From Prorocentrum cordatum (taxonomy: Eukaryota > Sar > Dinophyceae > Prorocentrales > Prorocentraceae), in assembly GCA_963575745.1 (NCBI GenBank), contig CAUYUJ010012780.1, positions 148,501 through 212,500 on the forward strand: a stretch of 64,000 nt of DNA, read 5' to 3'. The translations under genes were made by a program, and so were the position numbers. Under the pieces are notes generated by a model, which did no database searches, was not told the DNA's origin, and worked only from the letters and a program-made list of their open reading frames with translations. Below are positions 19,237 to 30,846 of this stretch, piece by piece (the first letter of the stretch is position 1; the number at the start of each line of letters is the position of its first letter).

Positions 19237-20199
19237 TTTCAGCACCCCATAAGGGGAGCCGCCAGGGGTGGTTGCACGGGCCAGAGCAGATTTTGAGGAT
19301 GTCTCAGGCGAGGCGCTGGTTTCAGCACCCCTAACGGGAGCCGCCAGGGGTGGTTGCACAGGCCCGTTCGCGGCCAGTTCGTGGATGTCTCAAGCGGTTT
19401 GTTCGTTCTCATGGCCAACATCCTTGGCTTTCAGAGCAGATTTTGAGGATGTCTCCGGCGGGGCGCGGGTTTCAACACCCCGAAGGGGAGCCGCCAGGGG
19501 TGGTTGCATAGGCCCGTTCGCGGCCAGTTTGTGGGGATGTCTCAAGCGGTTTGTTCGTTTTCATGCCCAAGATCCTTGGCTTTCAAAGCAGATTTTGAGG
19601 ATGTCTCCTGCGGGGCGCTGGTTTCAGCACCCCTAAAGAGAGCCGCCAGGGGTGGTTGCACGGGCCCGTTCGCGGCCAGTTTGTGGGGATGTCTCAAGCG
19701 GTTTGTTCGTTTTCATGCCCAACATCCTTTGTTTTCAGAGCAGATTTTGAGGATGTCTCAGGCGTGGCGCTGGTTCCAGCACCCCTAAGGGGAGCCGCCA
19801 GGGGTGGTTGCACGGACCCGTTCGCGGCCAGCTTGTGGGGATGTCTCAAGCGGCTTGCTGGTATGCCCAACATCCTTGGCTTCAGAACAGATTTTGAGGA
19901 TGTCTCAGGCGGGGCGCTGGTTTCAGCACCCCTAACGGGAGCCGCCAGGGGTGGTTGCACAGGCCCGTTCGCGGCCAGTTTGTGGGGATGTCTCAAGCGG
20001 TTCGTTCGTTTTCATGCCCAACATCCTTGGCTTCCAGAGCAGATTTTGGGGATGTCTCAGGCGAGGCGCTGGTTTCAGCACCCCGAAGGGGAGCGGCCAG
20101 GGGTGGTTGCACAGGCCCGTTCGCGGCCAGTTTGTGGGGATGTCTCAAGTGGTTTGCTCGTTTTCATGCCCAACATCCTTGGTTTTCAAAGCACATTTT
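19237..20199 (+). repeat. 151-bp satellite, ~6.4 units
   Basis: Units begin with TTTCAGCACCCC at about 19237, 19319 (first unit truncated to 82 bp), 19470, 19621, 19772, 19920 and 20071. Each carries GGGAGCCGCCAGGGGTGG, CCCGTTCGCGGCCAG, GGGGATGTCTCAAGCGG, CATGCCCAACATCCTTGG and CAGATTTTGAGGATGTCTC. Because 151 = 3x50+1, any reading frame cycles through all three unit frames. Open frames of up to 181 codons here show that all three are stop-free. I do not call a gene. Confidence 0.95.
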
Positions 20200-20520
20200 G
20201 AATTAAAGCTCACTCTGACTCATACTCACGCACTCGCATTAGGATTCGTTCGTCTTCGTCGGCCGTGTCGCCCACGTGGACGCGCTATTATAATCAAGCG
20301 CTCATGAACAGACGCTCACTATGGCATGACAGAACACATGAGATGCACATGTGGGGAGCTCCACGCAACTAGTAATTGAATATTCCTCCTGTAGAGGGAC
20401 AGGCCCGACTTAATGGTAATGTTGAAAAGGTCCCGATGGGGCCCTCGGGAGTCTTCCGGAGGGCACGCAGCGCCAGTGAAAACCTCCATCCGGCCGCCAT
20501 GTGATTCCGCACGCGTGCCC
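20200..20520. other. No gene; family F end at ~20395
   Basis: GGGACAGGCCCGACTTAA at 20395-20412 is shared with 34660-34680 and, as a variant, 18885. The rest is unremarkable. Confidence 0.5.
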
Positions 20521-20760
20521 CACGATGGCCCCTTGGCAGGCTTTTCAAGACTCCCGGGCAGGTCGGCTGCCCGAAGGCCGCTTTGCCTCACGAGAACCAT
20601 GCAGCGACATTCGTGAGGACTCGCTAGCTCTCTTTGTCGTGGCCCCTGGCAGGCCTTCCAACAACCCCCGGGCACTTCGGATGCCCGAAGGCCGCTTGGC
20701 CTCTTGAGAACCAAGCAGCGGCTGTCGTCAGAACTCGCGAGCCTGTCCTTGTCGTCAGAA
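20521..20760 (+). repeat. Two ~120-bp direct repeats
   Basis: GGCCCCTTGGCAGGCTTTTC...GCCCGAAGGCCGCTTTGCCTC...GAGAACCATGCAGCG...ACTCGCTAGC is followed by a diverged second copy from about 20640 (GGCCCCTGGCAGGCC, GCCCGAAGGCCGCTTGGCCTC, GAGAACCAAGCAGCGG, ACTCGCGAGC). Confidence 0.8.
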
Positions 20761-21434
20761 TTGATTCCGAACCGATGTCGTTGGTCATTCGCAAGCGGCT
20801 CCAGAATCACAAGGCAAATCGACGGCGTGGCTGATGATGCACATAATGTACCGCGCTCGCCAAACAATTTCGGCACACTTCCAGCCCACAAAGCGAAGCG
20901 AAATACATGGTCCGAATTCTCAACAGTAAGCACATACAACCACAGAGAAACCCACGGACACACAAGCGCACAGTCCGTCCAAGTGTTCACAACCTCGCTG
21001 GCCGCAACATCAAGTCCTGGACAGTCTAGGCTGACAAACCCAACGTTCAGGGCCAGCGAGACCTGCCGACCAATCAGAGGAAGCAGGGCGAGGGAGGGAG
21101 GGAATAGCGATGGGGGGGATGGGAAGGATGGGCGCGCACGACCTGAAGGCGAACGGTCACGCCGTTTCGCCTCGCTGCCGTGCACAGGCACGGCCCCAGG
21201 CGACGAAGAGGCCCGACGCCACGTGAGTGCAAACACCTACACCCCGCAACGCGGGGTGCTGGACACCCGCGCTCACCCCCAAGCCCTCGGGCCAGGCGGC
21301 ACCCCAGGGACGGGCCCCGCGGAGACCACCAGGGGCACCACACCGCCAGGATCCGAGACGAATCCAGCAGCCCGACCAGGCTCGGCCCCACGGGGGCCCC
21401 TTGGGTCGGACGCGCGCTCGCCCGCGGCACCGCT
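20761..21434. other. No gene supported
   Basis: A 305-codon minus-strand frame runs from 21236 to 20319 but crosses the duplication above and has no recognisable motif. GC content rises sharply after 21160. Confidence 0.4.
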
Positions 21435-22600
21435 CAGCCCCGCAGCGGCGCAGCCACGGCGGTAGGCCGCGAGGAGCGACGCGACCTGGCCACGCACCGC
21501 CTCGTCAGTCGCCGCTGCGGCGACCTCCACCTCCACCTCGCCCCCGCCTGCAGGTCGGCGAAACCGCGGCAGGGGCCCCTGGTGGCGCCGCACTGGCGGC
21601 TCATCCGCCCTTCCAGGAGTCGCCGCGTCCAGCCCGCTTGTCACCGAGGCCAGGCCAGGGGGAGTATGACGTCGAGCCGACCTCGCCGAAGGGCCCCCCG
21701 GCACCTCATAAGTTGAACCAATCGGTCCACGCCCGCCGATCCCGACGCACATGTCGAGGTGGGAGGCCCGCGCGCCGCTGAGCCGCTCCTCGCCCCCGCC
21801 TGCAGGTCGCTGAGACCGCGGCAGGGCCCACTGGTGGCGGCGCTCTGGCGGCCCTTCGACCCCATCTGGGATCCGCCGCGTCCAGCCTGCTGTCCACCGA
21901 GGCCAGACCAAAGGAAGGATGTCGTCGAGCCGAACACGCTGACTGGCTCCTCGGCACCCCCGAAGTCGAACCGTGAGCTGCGATGGCACCGCCTCAAGGT
22001 GCACTCGCCGAGACAGGCCTGCCCCGCGCGCTGTTTACCCAGTGGTTCACCAGGGGGCGGGCTCCAGCAAAAACCATGGCGACTGAGCTCAGCCCCGCGC
22101 GCTGTTTACCTCGCGGGTGCCCCTGGGGGCTGGGACTTGCGTTCTAACCGCCGCCAGAGTCAGCAGCACCTGCTCGCCTGCATCCTGGTGGGAGCCCCCA
22201 AGCTGATGGTGCCCGACGCACGCGCAAATAGCACCGCTCGGCCCCGCAGCAGCGCAACCGCGGCGGTCGGCCTCGAGGAACGACGAGGCCTGGCCCCTCC
22301 TTGGTCGCCGCTGCGGCGTCCAAAGCAGCTTCCTCGCCCCTGCCTGCAGGTCGGTGAGACCGCAGCAGGGCCTTTGGTGGCGCCGCACTGGCGGTTCTTC
22401 CCTCTTCCACCCCTCTGGGAGTCGCCGCGTCCAGCCCGCTTGTCACCGAGGCCCGGCCAGGGCGAGGATGACGTCGAGCCGACCTCGCCGAGGGACTCCT
22501 GAGCATCCTTGAAGTTGATCCACTCGGTCCATGCCCGCCGAGCCCGACGCGCATGTCGAGGTGGGAGGCCCGCGCGCCGCTGAGCCGCTCCTCGGCCAGG
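21435..22600. repeat. GC-rich repeats: ~355-bp unit twice plus partial copy
   Basis: 21435-21790 and 22240-22600 align throughout (GGCCCCGCAGC, GCCGCTGCGGCG, CGCCTGCAGGTCGG, GAGTCGCCGCGTCCAGCCCGC, GACGTCGAGCCGACCTCGCC, CATGTCGAGGTGGGAGGCCC, GCGCGCCGCTGAGCCGCTCCTCG). A partial third copy lies at 21788-21975. GCCCCGCGCGCTGTTTACC also occurs twice, near 22020 and 22093. Confidence 0.8.
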
Positions 22601-24069
22601 AAGAGCGATGAGGGGGGGGGCGGGGGGGGATGGCGAAGAAGAGGAATCTTCAATCGAACGCAGCGGGGCTATCGCAGCGCGCCAAACAACCCGACGAGGG
22701 GCCAGCGTCAACGGTGACGCAGGCTTGGCGCAGATCGTAGCTCCCTGGCGGGGGGAACAGGGAAGACGGGGATAACGCATGGAGAATGCAGCACGAAACC
22801 ACTCAGCAGCGAAGCCACAGCAAGACATGTCCCCCCTTCGGGGGTGACGCTCGATGGCGCACTATCTCTGAGTCCTACGCTTCGAATGAGACTTGATCAA
22901 ACTCGGGCCCGCCTCCTCTTGGAGGCGCCCCACCCCCTTCCCGAACCGTTCCCTTCCGACGAGACCACAAAAGGCATCCATACGGACTTTGACCCGAAAT
23001 CCAGGCACGGTGGCAGAGCGTCGTGGTCGTCGTCATCGTCGTCGCCGTCGTCCTCGTCGACGCCATCCGCCGCCGCTACCAGCCGCCGCAGGCGCCGGCG
23101 CCAGCACAGAAAAGAAAATTGTCGTCTTCATCGACGCTCCCCGCCGCCGCCGCCAGCCGCCGCCGGCCCGAGGAGAGGGAAAAAGGGAAAATAGTGCAGA
23201 AAAGGAGGGAAGGGGGGGGGGGAACTCCCCCTGCCCCCTCCGTCACGGGAGAGGGAGCGGGAAGGATTCGCTCAAGCGCCCACTGAACGCGCTCTTTCCA
23301 ATGTCAGAAGATCTCCTGTCGGAGCGCTCGCGCAATTCTCGTAATTCTGGAGTGCTGTATCCAACTCGGCGCTGGCGGCGGCCCACAATCAAAACCGTGG
23401 TACACGCAATCCCCATTCAGGGCTCCCGCCTCCTGAAACATCGCTCGCTTGCGCATGCGCTTTGCACTCGACGAAGCATGGTGAGGTCCCGCCCTCATCC
23501 GCCAGACAAGCCCCCTCGCAGCTCGCAAAATGTTTAGCAGCTCGCTTCCACAACCGACGAGAGACGGGCGACGCACTGGTACAGGGCATCACGAGTGTCG
23601 GTTCACGAATGTCGGTTACATCTTGGAGCTGGTCGGGGCCGAACCTCCATTCGCACCCGTCGGGGTCCTCCCAGCAGTCGGGTTCAAAACCCCAGCCCGC
23701 CCCAGGGCCCTGAGGGTGAGCAAGAGAGCTTCCATGGGCCCCGTCACCGCTCCCCACCGGGTTCTCTCCTCAGGCACGCTAATTACCACAAGCTTGGTGG
23801 CCGTCCAACCCCTCCTGACCTGCTGCCGGAGCGTGGGGTAGCTGGCCGAACAAATGCGCCACGACTTGGCTTGGCGCTTCGCGCGCGCAGCCCGGGGGCC
23901 CCCTCGTTCATACATCGGCAACACCACCGTCTACGTACAATTGCCTTTCTTTCAAAAGCCTGCAAGGTCCGCCGCCAGAACTCTCCTCTTTCGGATCCCG
24001 GAGGGCGGGAGGTTCCCACAAAAAAGGACTGTCATATGATATCGAAACACGCATCTGAGAGTTATAGGA
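22601..24069. other. No gene recognised
   Basis: G-runs at 22610-22630 and 23210-23222 and GTC-rich triplets at 23020-23075. Frames in 22850-24050 overlap on both strands without motifs. Confidence 0.4.
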
Positions 24070-25136
24070 TCATATAATTTGCCTACGTTTGGCCTGGCTA
24101 CGGCTAGCAAGCAGGCCGGCCATAGTGGCTCTTGTTTTCAGAAGACTCGCGCTGATCCTGGCTGTTTCCCTGGTGCGCGCCCGAGGTTCTTCATCACCGC
24201 TCCTGATTTGATGGTGATTCCTATGTTCTGGAGGACCTGTTCGACTTGGATGGCCCCCCTCGGGCTCAGGGCCATGCTGGTGGACATTGTCGAGCCTCAG
24301 CCGTGCCTCCAGACACCCTTCAACGAACGTTTTTGCCGCCGTCGCCGTCTCTGGTCCTACCACCACTTCTGGCCTTTCGACTAGCATGGTACCCACAGAC
24401 TTACATAGACGAACGACCGGCAAATCTTGATGCACCTTGCCCATGGTTGGTCTTGCCACACCTTGATACTATACCGGTATCGGGTAAGATGAAGTCACAC
24501 TGTATATCCGATGTGTTTGAACCCATCCCGGACACAGATACGACACGATAAACGTGTACATTTCCACTGGGGGACACCGGCAACCCACCAAACCATATAA
24601 TTTCCCCAAGTCCTGGAAAAAACAACGTTCTGCTATGTTGGGCCGGTACTCATACTGGAAGAACGTCACGAGCGCTGACTGCACTGCCGACGACCTCCTC
24701 GCAACCACATCCCCAAATCCTGCATTCCTATCGCACCATTATGTGAGTGTGCTTGGTCATCGCCCCACCCCAACACCCCCATCGGCATCGGCATCAATCC
24801 AATCAGTCATTCCTCTCCAGCGGATTTCTTGTCAGCTTCTGGGGGGGAAACATACCACATCTGCATCAACTGATGTGGCCGTGTTCTTGCACAACGGGCT
24901 CTGGGCTTTGAACCAAGCCCGCACTGGTCGGCCACAAGTCCAGTGCTCGCCTGGAAATTGGTGAGGGCCGACAGGAAGCTCTCCATAGTATGAAATTGTC
25001 GCTCACGTGGTACTTCAGCCACATGTCCACGTAGCGTTGCCATGGCGTGCACAAGCTCATCAGCAGAATGCCTATAAGCCTTCCGACGTCTCTCCCATTC
25101 TCGCCGTCGTGTCTTCACTCCTCGCTGTGGGTCCAT
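24070..25136 (-). other. Possible decayed coding sequence, unassigned
   Basis: Less GC-extreme than its surroundings. Several minus-strand frames read like ordinary protein: 24807-25136 (WERRRKAYRHSADELVHAMA), 24401-24625 (GEIIWFGGLPVSPSGNVHVY) and 24070-24459 (RPEVVVGPETATAAKTFVEG). They are in different frames and short, and I recognise none. They could be exons, a broken gene or chance. Confidence 0.2.
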
Positions 25137-25782
25137 CTCCCGCCGAACTGTAAGCTACAGATGTGCTCCCTCTATCGAGGCATTCGACGGTTTCTTTGTC
25201 CACGTGCGAACATGAGCTCTGGCTCCTGCCGAGCAAGTTGGGCATGGCGTGTGGTTCGGTGGAACACTGCTGCTGTGACCTGTCCTATCGCCCCTGGTGT
25301 CGTCGCAGCCCTTCTCGTCGTCGACCTCTAGGGCTCCTCCTCTGGCGCTTCCTCCTCGACTTGGGCGAACGGGTCCTCCTCTGACGCTTCCTCCTCGACC
25401 TGGGCGAACGGGTCCGCCCTATCCTCCAAAGAAAGACGGGGAGGGGAGAGGGGCGGGAGGAGCGCTGCGGGAGAATTGCGGGCCAGGACGGATCACGACG
25501 CCCTACGGTTTCGTGCCGTGGGAGCGGGGTCGCTTCGGGCCGTCCCCGAGCCACACCCCACTCCTCGCACGCCTTGGCAGCCCGGCTGCGACTGCCTGCG
25601 TTCTGTTCTCGCACGAGTTGATTCCAGCACTGTAGCTAAAACTGGCTCGCTCGAGACTAAACTTGGGCTCCAGCTTCGCCCCCCGCTTATCGTACGAGGC
25701 TTGTCCAGAGGCAGGGGCGGGAGAGGGGGGAGGAGGAGATGCAGAAGGAGAAGGGGGATGATGAGTAGAGAGAAAGAGAGAT

Positions 25783-25817
<35 letters not shown>

Positions 25818-26472
25818 CATGACTACGTTAGAGTCTACTGATGGCCACAAAGCGGATGTGAACTTCCAAATCTGGCAGCGCAGCCCAGCTGAGAGTACGG
25901 GTTTTGCCATGACGGTGAGTGGACATCAGGGAAAACAATCCTGCACGATTAAAACGGGGTTTCTCCTGGGACCAGTTTTTCATCCCGATCCTGTCTCTGA
26001 CGGATCCATGGCCAGGGAGGGGCTCCAGGGCGCCGACAAAACACTGAAAACCGCATGATCCATGCCCATCGGACTGGAAACGCGGGTCCTGGTGGAATCG
26101 GGCTCTGGACTCCGACCGAGGCTTTCCCCGGAACCAACTTTTAATCCCGAATCAATGCATGCCGGCGCTGTGTACCAGGGAGGGCGCGGGAAGCCCGAAT
26201 ACGGCGAAAAACCTTGACGACCTAACTTCTCAAGACCCATTTCCTCCCAGACCCACGATGTTTTGATTTTCTCATCACGCGACCTTCGGAGATCTTGACG
26301 CCTTCCCGTCGACAACCTTGCGTCACAAATCGCTCTTCTGCAGTCCCGGAGCCCTGAAGGGACCTGTGGACCCAGAGATCGAAGGAAAACAAGTCGCACT
26401 GAAAAAGACACGACGTCGGAGTCTGGGCTTCACGCTCGCGCCTCCAATTTCAGATGATCACATTGGGACTCC
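25137..26472. other. No gene; GA microsatellite and duplicated block
   Basis: TCCTCCTCGACTTGGGCGAACGGGTCC is repeated near 25346 and 25390. A GA microsatellite spans about 25754-25818. A ~150-190 bp imperfect direct repeat lies in 25940-26200 (TTTCTCCTGGGACCAGTTTTTCATCCCGA versus TTTCCCCGGAACCAACTTTTAATCCCGA). Confidence 0.55.
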
Positions 26473-26664
26473 CGAAATGGGTACGGAAAAAATGGGTACA
26501 ATGCCCAACAATAAATGTTGCCCCAAACCAACAGCGACCGCTGTTGGGCAGGCGGCCGTCTGTCTCGAAGGGACACAAGCCGCGGCGGCGTGGACAGCGA
26601 GTCCTGCTCAAAATGATCAGGGACTGCTGCTGGGCATTGTACCAACTCTTCCCGTACCCATTTC
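26473..26664. mobile_element. MITE family A, copy 2
   Basis: Matches 11747-11939 nearly base for base in its core (TACAATGCCCAACAA, AACCAACAGCGACCGCTGTT, GGCGGCGTGGACAGCGAGTCC, GGGCATTGTACC). The right terminal repeat ends at ...GTACCCATTTC where MITE B begins. The continuation GTTCGTGC, present after copy 1, reappears beyond MITE B at 26901. Confidence 0.85.
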
Positions 26665-26895
26665 TCGGGCCGGGCGAAAGGGGGGGATAGCAAAGGGGGA
26701 GTTCGAGAATCAGCTTTCGTAGCTGATTTTCCCAGCGCCTCCCGGCGCCGGAGGTGGCCATGAATCGAGGACTGGGCCCCTCGGTGGGGCCGAAGCCAGC
26801 TGCATGCAGCAGATTTCGTACCCCCCCCTTTCCCTATCCCCCCCTTTCGCCCGGCCCGATCCTCCTTCTCAGCTGCCCTCGCTATTCCGCCCCGA
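26665..26895. mobile_element. MITE family B, copy 2, nested in MITE A
   Basis: Begins TCGGGCCGGGCGAAAG and ends ...CTATTCCGCCCCGA. It is flanked by a 5-bp direct repeat ATTTC (26660-26664 and 26896-26900), after which the family A flank (GTTCGTGC) resumes. It matches 17641-17883 including CAGCTGCATGCAGCAG. The nested order shows that B moved after this A copy was in place. Confidence 0.85.
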
Positions 26896-26900
26896 ATTTC

Positions 26901-28465
26901 GTTCGTGCCCATTACGGTCACCAGACCACCTCGCCGATACTGGCCGGGTTCGTTCTGGGCCTGGGCTCGGTGCGTACGCCTCCCTGGCCAATCCAGGAGG
27001 GCGTCCACACCGCTCTTCGGATGAATTTCCGGACGCCTGCGCGGAGCGCGCTTGGGCGGCCAGTCGCTGAGGCACACCCAGGCGGTTCCAGCGCCGACAA
27101 ACGAAATCCGCGCGGACCTCCGTACGTTCCTGTTTATGGAGATGCGTATTCGAATCTGCGCCACCCTGATGGGTACCCAGTGCACGGGGACTTCGGTCGT
27201 TGCAAGCAAGGGGCGCGTTCGGGCCACTCCCCTGCACCGCCCTGCACGAAAGCAGCGCTTTCCTGCCACCCCCCTGCACGCTGCCGACGGACCCGTCGTT
27301 AGGAATCCGTCACAATGGCGCCGAGCCGAACGGAGCTGGCTGGAAACGAAAGCCCGCAGCCCGCGGCAGCTCCACTGCTGGAAGAGGCCGCCGGTCACAG
27401 CGTCAACCTGCAGGGTGCAGCCATCCTTGCGCCGTGCGCTGGGCGCCGAAGGGGGCAGAGCAAGCAAGCGAACGATGGAGGCTGCCGTCGCCACGGACGA
27501 GGAAACCGAGCGAACGGGCGAGCAAGGGAAGCGAACGAGCGGGCAAGGGAAGCGAACGAGCGAGCAAGGGAAGCTGGAAGCTGCCGCCGCCAATGCGCGT
27601 AAGTGGACGAGCGCAAGAGCAGCAACTAATCGCAAATGGCCTCAATCCGCCGCAGGAGTTGACGATCCATTGTGCAGAGGAAACCATGCACTTTTTGGAC
27701 GCTTGCGAGTAAACACTCTGAGAATAAGAAAACGTGGTCGGTGACTCTCCACGTCCGTGGCGGCGCCTCTGGCGCCGCCCCTGCGAGCCGGGGACGGGGC
27801 GCGGAGAGGGTGGAGGTCGGTCCAGCGCCGACCGAAAAAATCTTCGCGGAATCCCTGAAAACCGAAATCGAAGGAACACGTCGGAAGTCTGGGTCCGTAT
27901 CTCTCCGAGCCCCCTACCGGAGACTTTCCAGGTGACCCTCCTGCACCCTGATGCCGCCCTCTCGGCCAACGGACTCCTGCAGGCACGAACGGCAAGCGGT
28001 GCCACGACGCCGAGGGTCATAGCACCCTGCCACCTTGACGCAACTTTTCCTCTGGTGACCCCCCAAATGGGGCCAGGGCAGATGGGGTCGGAGGGTCGCG
28101 CCCCATCGCCGATATATCGGCGACGGCACGACGGAGAAGAACGGGCGCCAGATCGCAACCCTCAGTTCGCGCTTCCCGCTGCGAGAAGCGCGGATAACTT
28201 CGCGCTCCCGGGCCGCGCCCCAGGGAGAAGAGAAGGATGAGGTGGGGTCGGAACCGAGCCGCGATGCCCGAAGCGAGAATAACTCCGCGCCGTCGATGCC
28301 GCCCTTGACCACCATATAATGTCGCGGCTGAGGCATGTTCCATGGCGGAAGATGCAGAAAAGCTAACTCTGACCGAATTGGCCTCCACCTTGTCTTCCTC
28401 CTGCGCCGGGGCTACATTGCTGTCGCAACTGGCTACAAATTGCGGCGTCGAGAACCGCGACGGGC
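26901..28465. other. No gene; 24-bp minisatellite and small hairpins
   Basis: GCAAGGGAAGCGAACGAGC-type 24-bp repeats (about three units) lie at 27500-27575. GGCGGCGCCTCTGGCGCCGCC at ~27757 is a perfect 9-bp-arm hairpin. The 401-codon minus-strand frame at 26430-27635 runs through both MITEs and is rejected as a gene. Confidence 0.5.
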
Positions 28466-28661
28466 TGTCACGAATCAGAGGGGGCCCTGGAAGACAGGCG
28501 GGACTGTGGGAGGGTACTCTTGATTATCAGAAGATCACGCTCGTCACCTTAGTGACCCCGGGGAGTCACGCACTATGCCAAAATAGCTGCAAGCCACAGT
28601 CGAACACGAAGAGGGGGGAACGGGGGGGAGAGGTCACCCGCGAGGGGGGCAAACGATGACA
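28466..28661 (-). repeat. 3' LTR of the copia element
   Basis: 196 bp, 5'-TGTCATCGTTTGC ... GATTCGTGACA-3' on the minus strand, with complementary TGTCA/TGACA ends. It aligns along its whole length to 40950-41143 through GACTGTGGCTTGCAGC, GGTGACGAGCGTGA and CCCTCCCACAGTCC. Confidence 0.85.
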
Positions 28662-28709
28662 GCGGGCCCAACTTTATCGGGTTCGACCCCGCACGCGACA
28701 GGGTCAGTC

Positions 28710-29231
28710 TCATCGGGTGGGGCCTGGCCCCCAGCGGCGTCGGGCGCCGCGCGCTGGCTCGGGTTGCGTCCGGGCTGCCGGCCCCCTTCGGGCGACGTCC
28801 TCGGGCCTTCCTGTCTTTTCTGTCCTCTGCTCCTCCTCCTCCTCTCCTCCCTCTTCCTTCTTCTCGTTCGTGAGGTGGCCCCTCGTGGCCTCGTCGGTGC
28901 GTTCATAAGCCGTGGCCTCCATCTCCTCCTCCCTCCCCTCTCCTCCTCCGTGAGACTTCTGATCCTTCTTCCTAGTCGAGTCCTCCTCCTCATCTCTTCT
29001 CCGGGCCTCGTCTAGTAGCGCCTTGCGACTGGCTCCTCTGGGCCCAGATTTTAGTGCCAGATTGAGGTACCGTTCATCTAGGTGCCCCCCTTCATCTACC
29101 ATGCACGGGCCCCCCCGGCGCAGCAAATCGCGCAGCGCTAAGTCGGACTTAGACGGGCCAAGGCGCGCCATGGTGTCGGCCGGCATCTTGCCGCGGGGGG
29201 GCCAACGGACCTGCGGCCCCATGGCGGACAC
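28710..29231 (-). pseudogene. copia RNase H, C-terminal part
   Basis: Residues near the start (WPPRGKMPADTMARLGPS, ALRDLLRRGGPCMVDE, HLDERY) match the end of the Ty1/copia RNase H domain (W.P...Q.AD.LTK... LR..L..G....V.E). The remainder is an acidic and arginine-rich tail reaching toward the 3' LTR. It continues, in other frames, the RNase H text upstream at 29329-29703. Confidence 0.7.
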
Positions 29232-29328
29232 AGAGTCGCGGATGACCGAGAGCTCGATCGAGTTTCGCCGGCCCGAGCGAGAGCCCGCAGCATGTCTCGA
29301 AAGGGCGCCGAAACATACTCGACGCCCA

Positions 29329-29703
29329 CTACCGCAAGCGAGGCAGCCTGCTCATGAGGCTTGCAACTCGAAGACACCACCACCGAGAATGGAAAGGCAC
29401 AAGCGTTCCAGGGAAGGGGGCCCGCATCCCCGAAAACCGCGTCGCGCCCAAACCAGGGGCAACTGGGCCTCCGCGACGGCCCCGCTGAGGGCCAGGGTCT
29501 CGGCGGCCACCGTCGGGCTGACCCGTTTCAGTCGCTGGGGCCTCCAGGACAACGCCGACGCCTTCGCCTGCCGGTTGGGTCGAATCACAGCGCCCGCCCC
29601 CGTCGCGATCTAGACCCCCCGGGGCCCTCGGGGACCTGGGGCCGGAAGCGTCAGACGCCGCAACAGAAACCAGGGAGTTGGGGTCGACGGCCCAAATAGT
29701 CAT
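29329..29703 (-). pseudogene. copia RNase H, N-terminal part
   Basis: NSLVSVAASDASGPRSPRAPGG recalls the first catalytic block (..SDASWA......GG). The following text decays into Gly/Arg-rich sequence, consistent with frameshifts. Position between RT and the RNase H C-terminus supports the call. Confidence 0.55.
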
Positions 29704-29941
29704 GCGCTGGCACGCAGTGGCATTATGGTACAGCCTTCATGAGCGCCATTGCGTGACTGACGGTTGGGGTCGGCATGGCGCCGGCCAGAGCGGGGCCTCC
29801 GCCCGCCGCGCCCGGTCTTGACTCGCGCGCGACCCATTGCACCAGAGCGACAGAAGCACGATAGAATCTGACCTCCGAGGGATGGGGGACTGAGTCCGGG
29901 TCGGCACGACGGGATCTGTCCAAGGGCATCGGCAAAAGCTG

Positions 29942-30846
29942 TTATCGGATATATTCCTCCTGGTCAACGACAATGCGATCCTTGTATTGACAGGTGCGAC
30001 GGCCGGCGAAATCGGCTTCTCCTATCCTCCATCTTCCGAACTTGAACCGAACGGTTGCCCTTTTTAAAAAACGTTCTTGAAACTCGGACCGTCCGGTGAT
30101 GATCAGATCACCCACCTCAATCAGGACCGGGCCCACAAGGGCCCCCATGGGGTCGCGCCGGAGCCACGAGCGCGGCCCCACAAGAGATTTGACAAAACCC
30201 TCGGCCCTGAGCCGGTCTGTCAAAGTCCGATGCCAGAGAAGTGGGCATCGTTTAGCCTGCGCACCGGCGCAATGAGCTCGATGAGCTGGTCCGGGCCCGC
30301 AGGGAGGCCCGGGCGCGACTGAACGTTGATTGCTCCGCGTGGTCGCTCCAGCTTCTGACTCTGGCAGAATGCGTTCCTGGCACCAGCTATGGCGACAGAC
30401 CAGCCGAACGAGACCGCGACCTGGAGACATGTGAGAACACTCTCGGACTGTGGGGTCGGGGCATGAACTTCTAGGGGTTCGCTGTGAGGGTCTTGATGAC
30501 CGTGCGCGCACAATCTGGATTTCGGTCCTGGAAGGGACCCGACTCCCTCGACTGGCTAACCATCCTTGACGAGAGGGTCCTCCTCAGGCGCGAAGACGCG
30601 CACCGCGCCCGTGGCCAGCGTCGCCTCCTGTTCCTTAGCATCTGAGATCACAAATCGGGCCCGATCCTCGGGGCTCAGGCCCTGGATTCGAACCTCGGCT
30701 CCCCGGGGCTTCTGAGGAAGTTGCCGGCTGCGGCTTGAACTCGCAAAGGCCGCCTTGGTCTGATCCAGACCGACGAGGTCAGCAAGGACAGTCAGCAGCT
30801 CGGGAGCTCCTCCTCCTCGGATCCATTCCTGAAGCTCTCGGATCAA
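29942..30846 (-). pseudogene. copia reverse transcriptase, frameshifted
   Basis: Three successive frames carry RT in order. 30846-30556 has LSPEDRARFVISDAKEQEA.LATGAV (RT entry region). 30513-30220 has ARNAFCQSQKLERPRG, then GLPAGPDQLIELIAPVRRLNDAHFSG (the LP....L..L..PVYGLNDAPR block). 30511-29942 has GPVLIEVGDLIITG (the HVDDLIITG active-site block with the two Asp replaced by Glu-Val-Gly), FGRWRIGEADFAGR and DRIVVDQEEYI. The active site is damaged and at least two frameshifts separate the parts. Confidence 0.8.

Noticed and set aside
19237-20199. CRISPR-like regular repeats
   Set aside because: Units are contiguous 151-bp satellite repeats without spacers, in a eukaryotic genome.
20319-21236. 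305-codon minus-strand frame
   Set aside because: It crosses a direct duplication and lacks any recognisable motif; stop-poor composition explains its length.
26430-27635. 401-codon minus-strand frame
   Set aside because: It runs through both terminal regions of MITEs A and B and has no domain.
28676-28692. GGGTTCGACCC resembling a tRNA T-arm
   Set aside because: No acceptor stem, D-arm or anticodon arm can be assembled around it.
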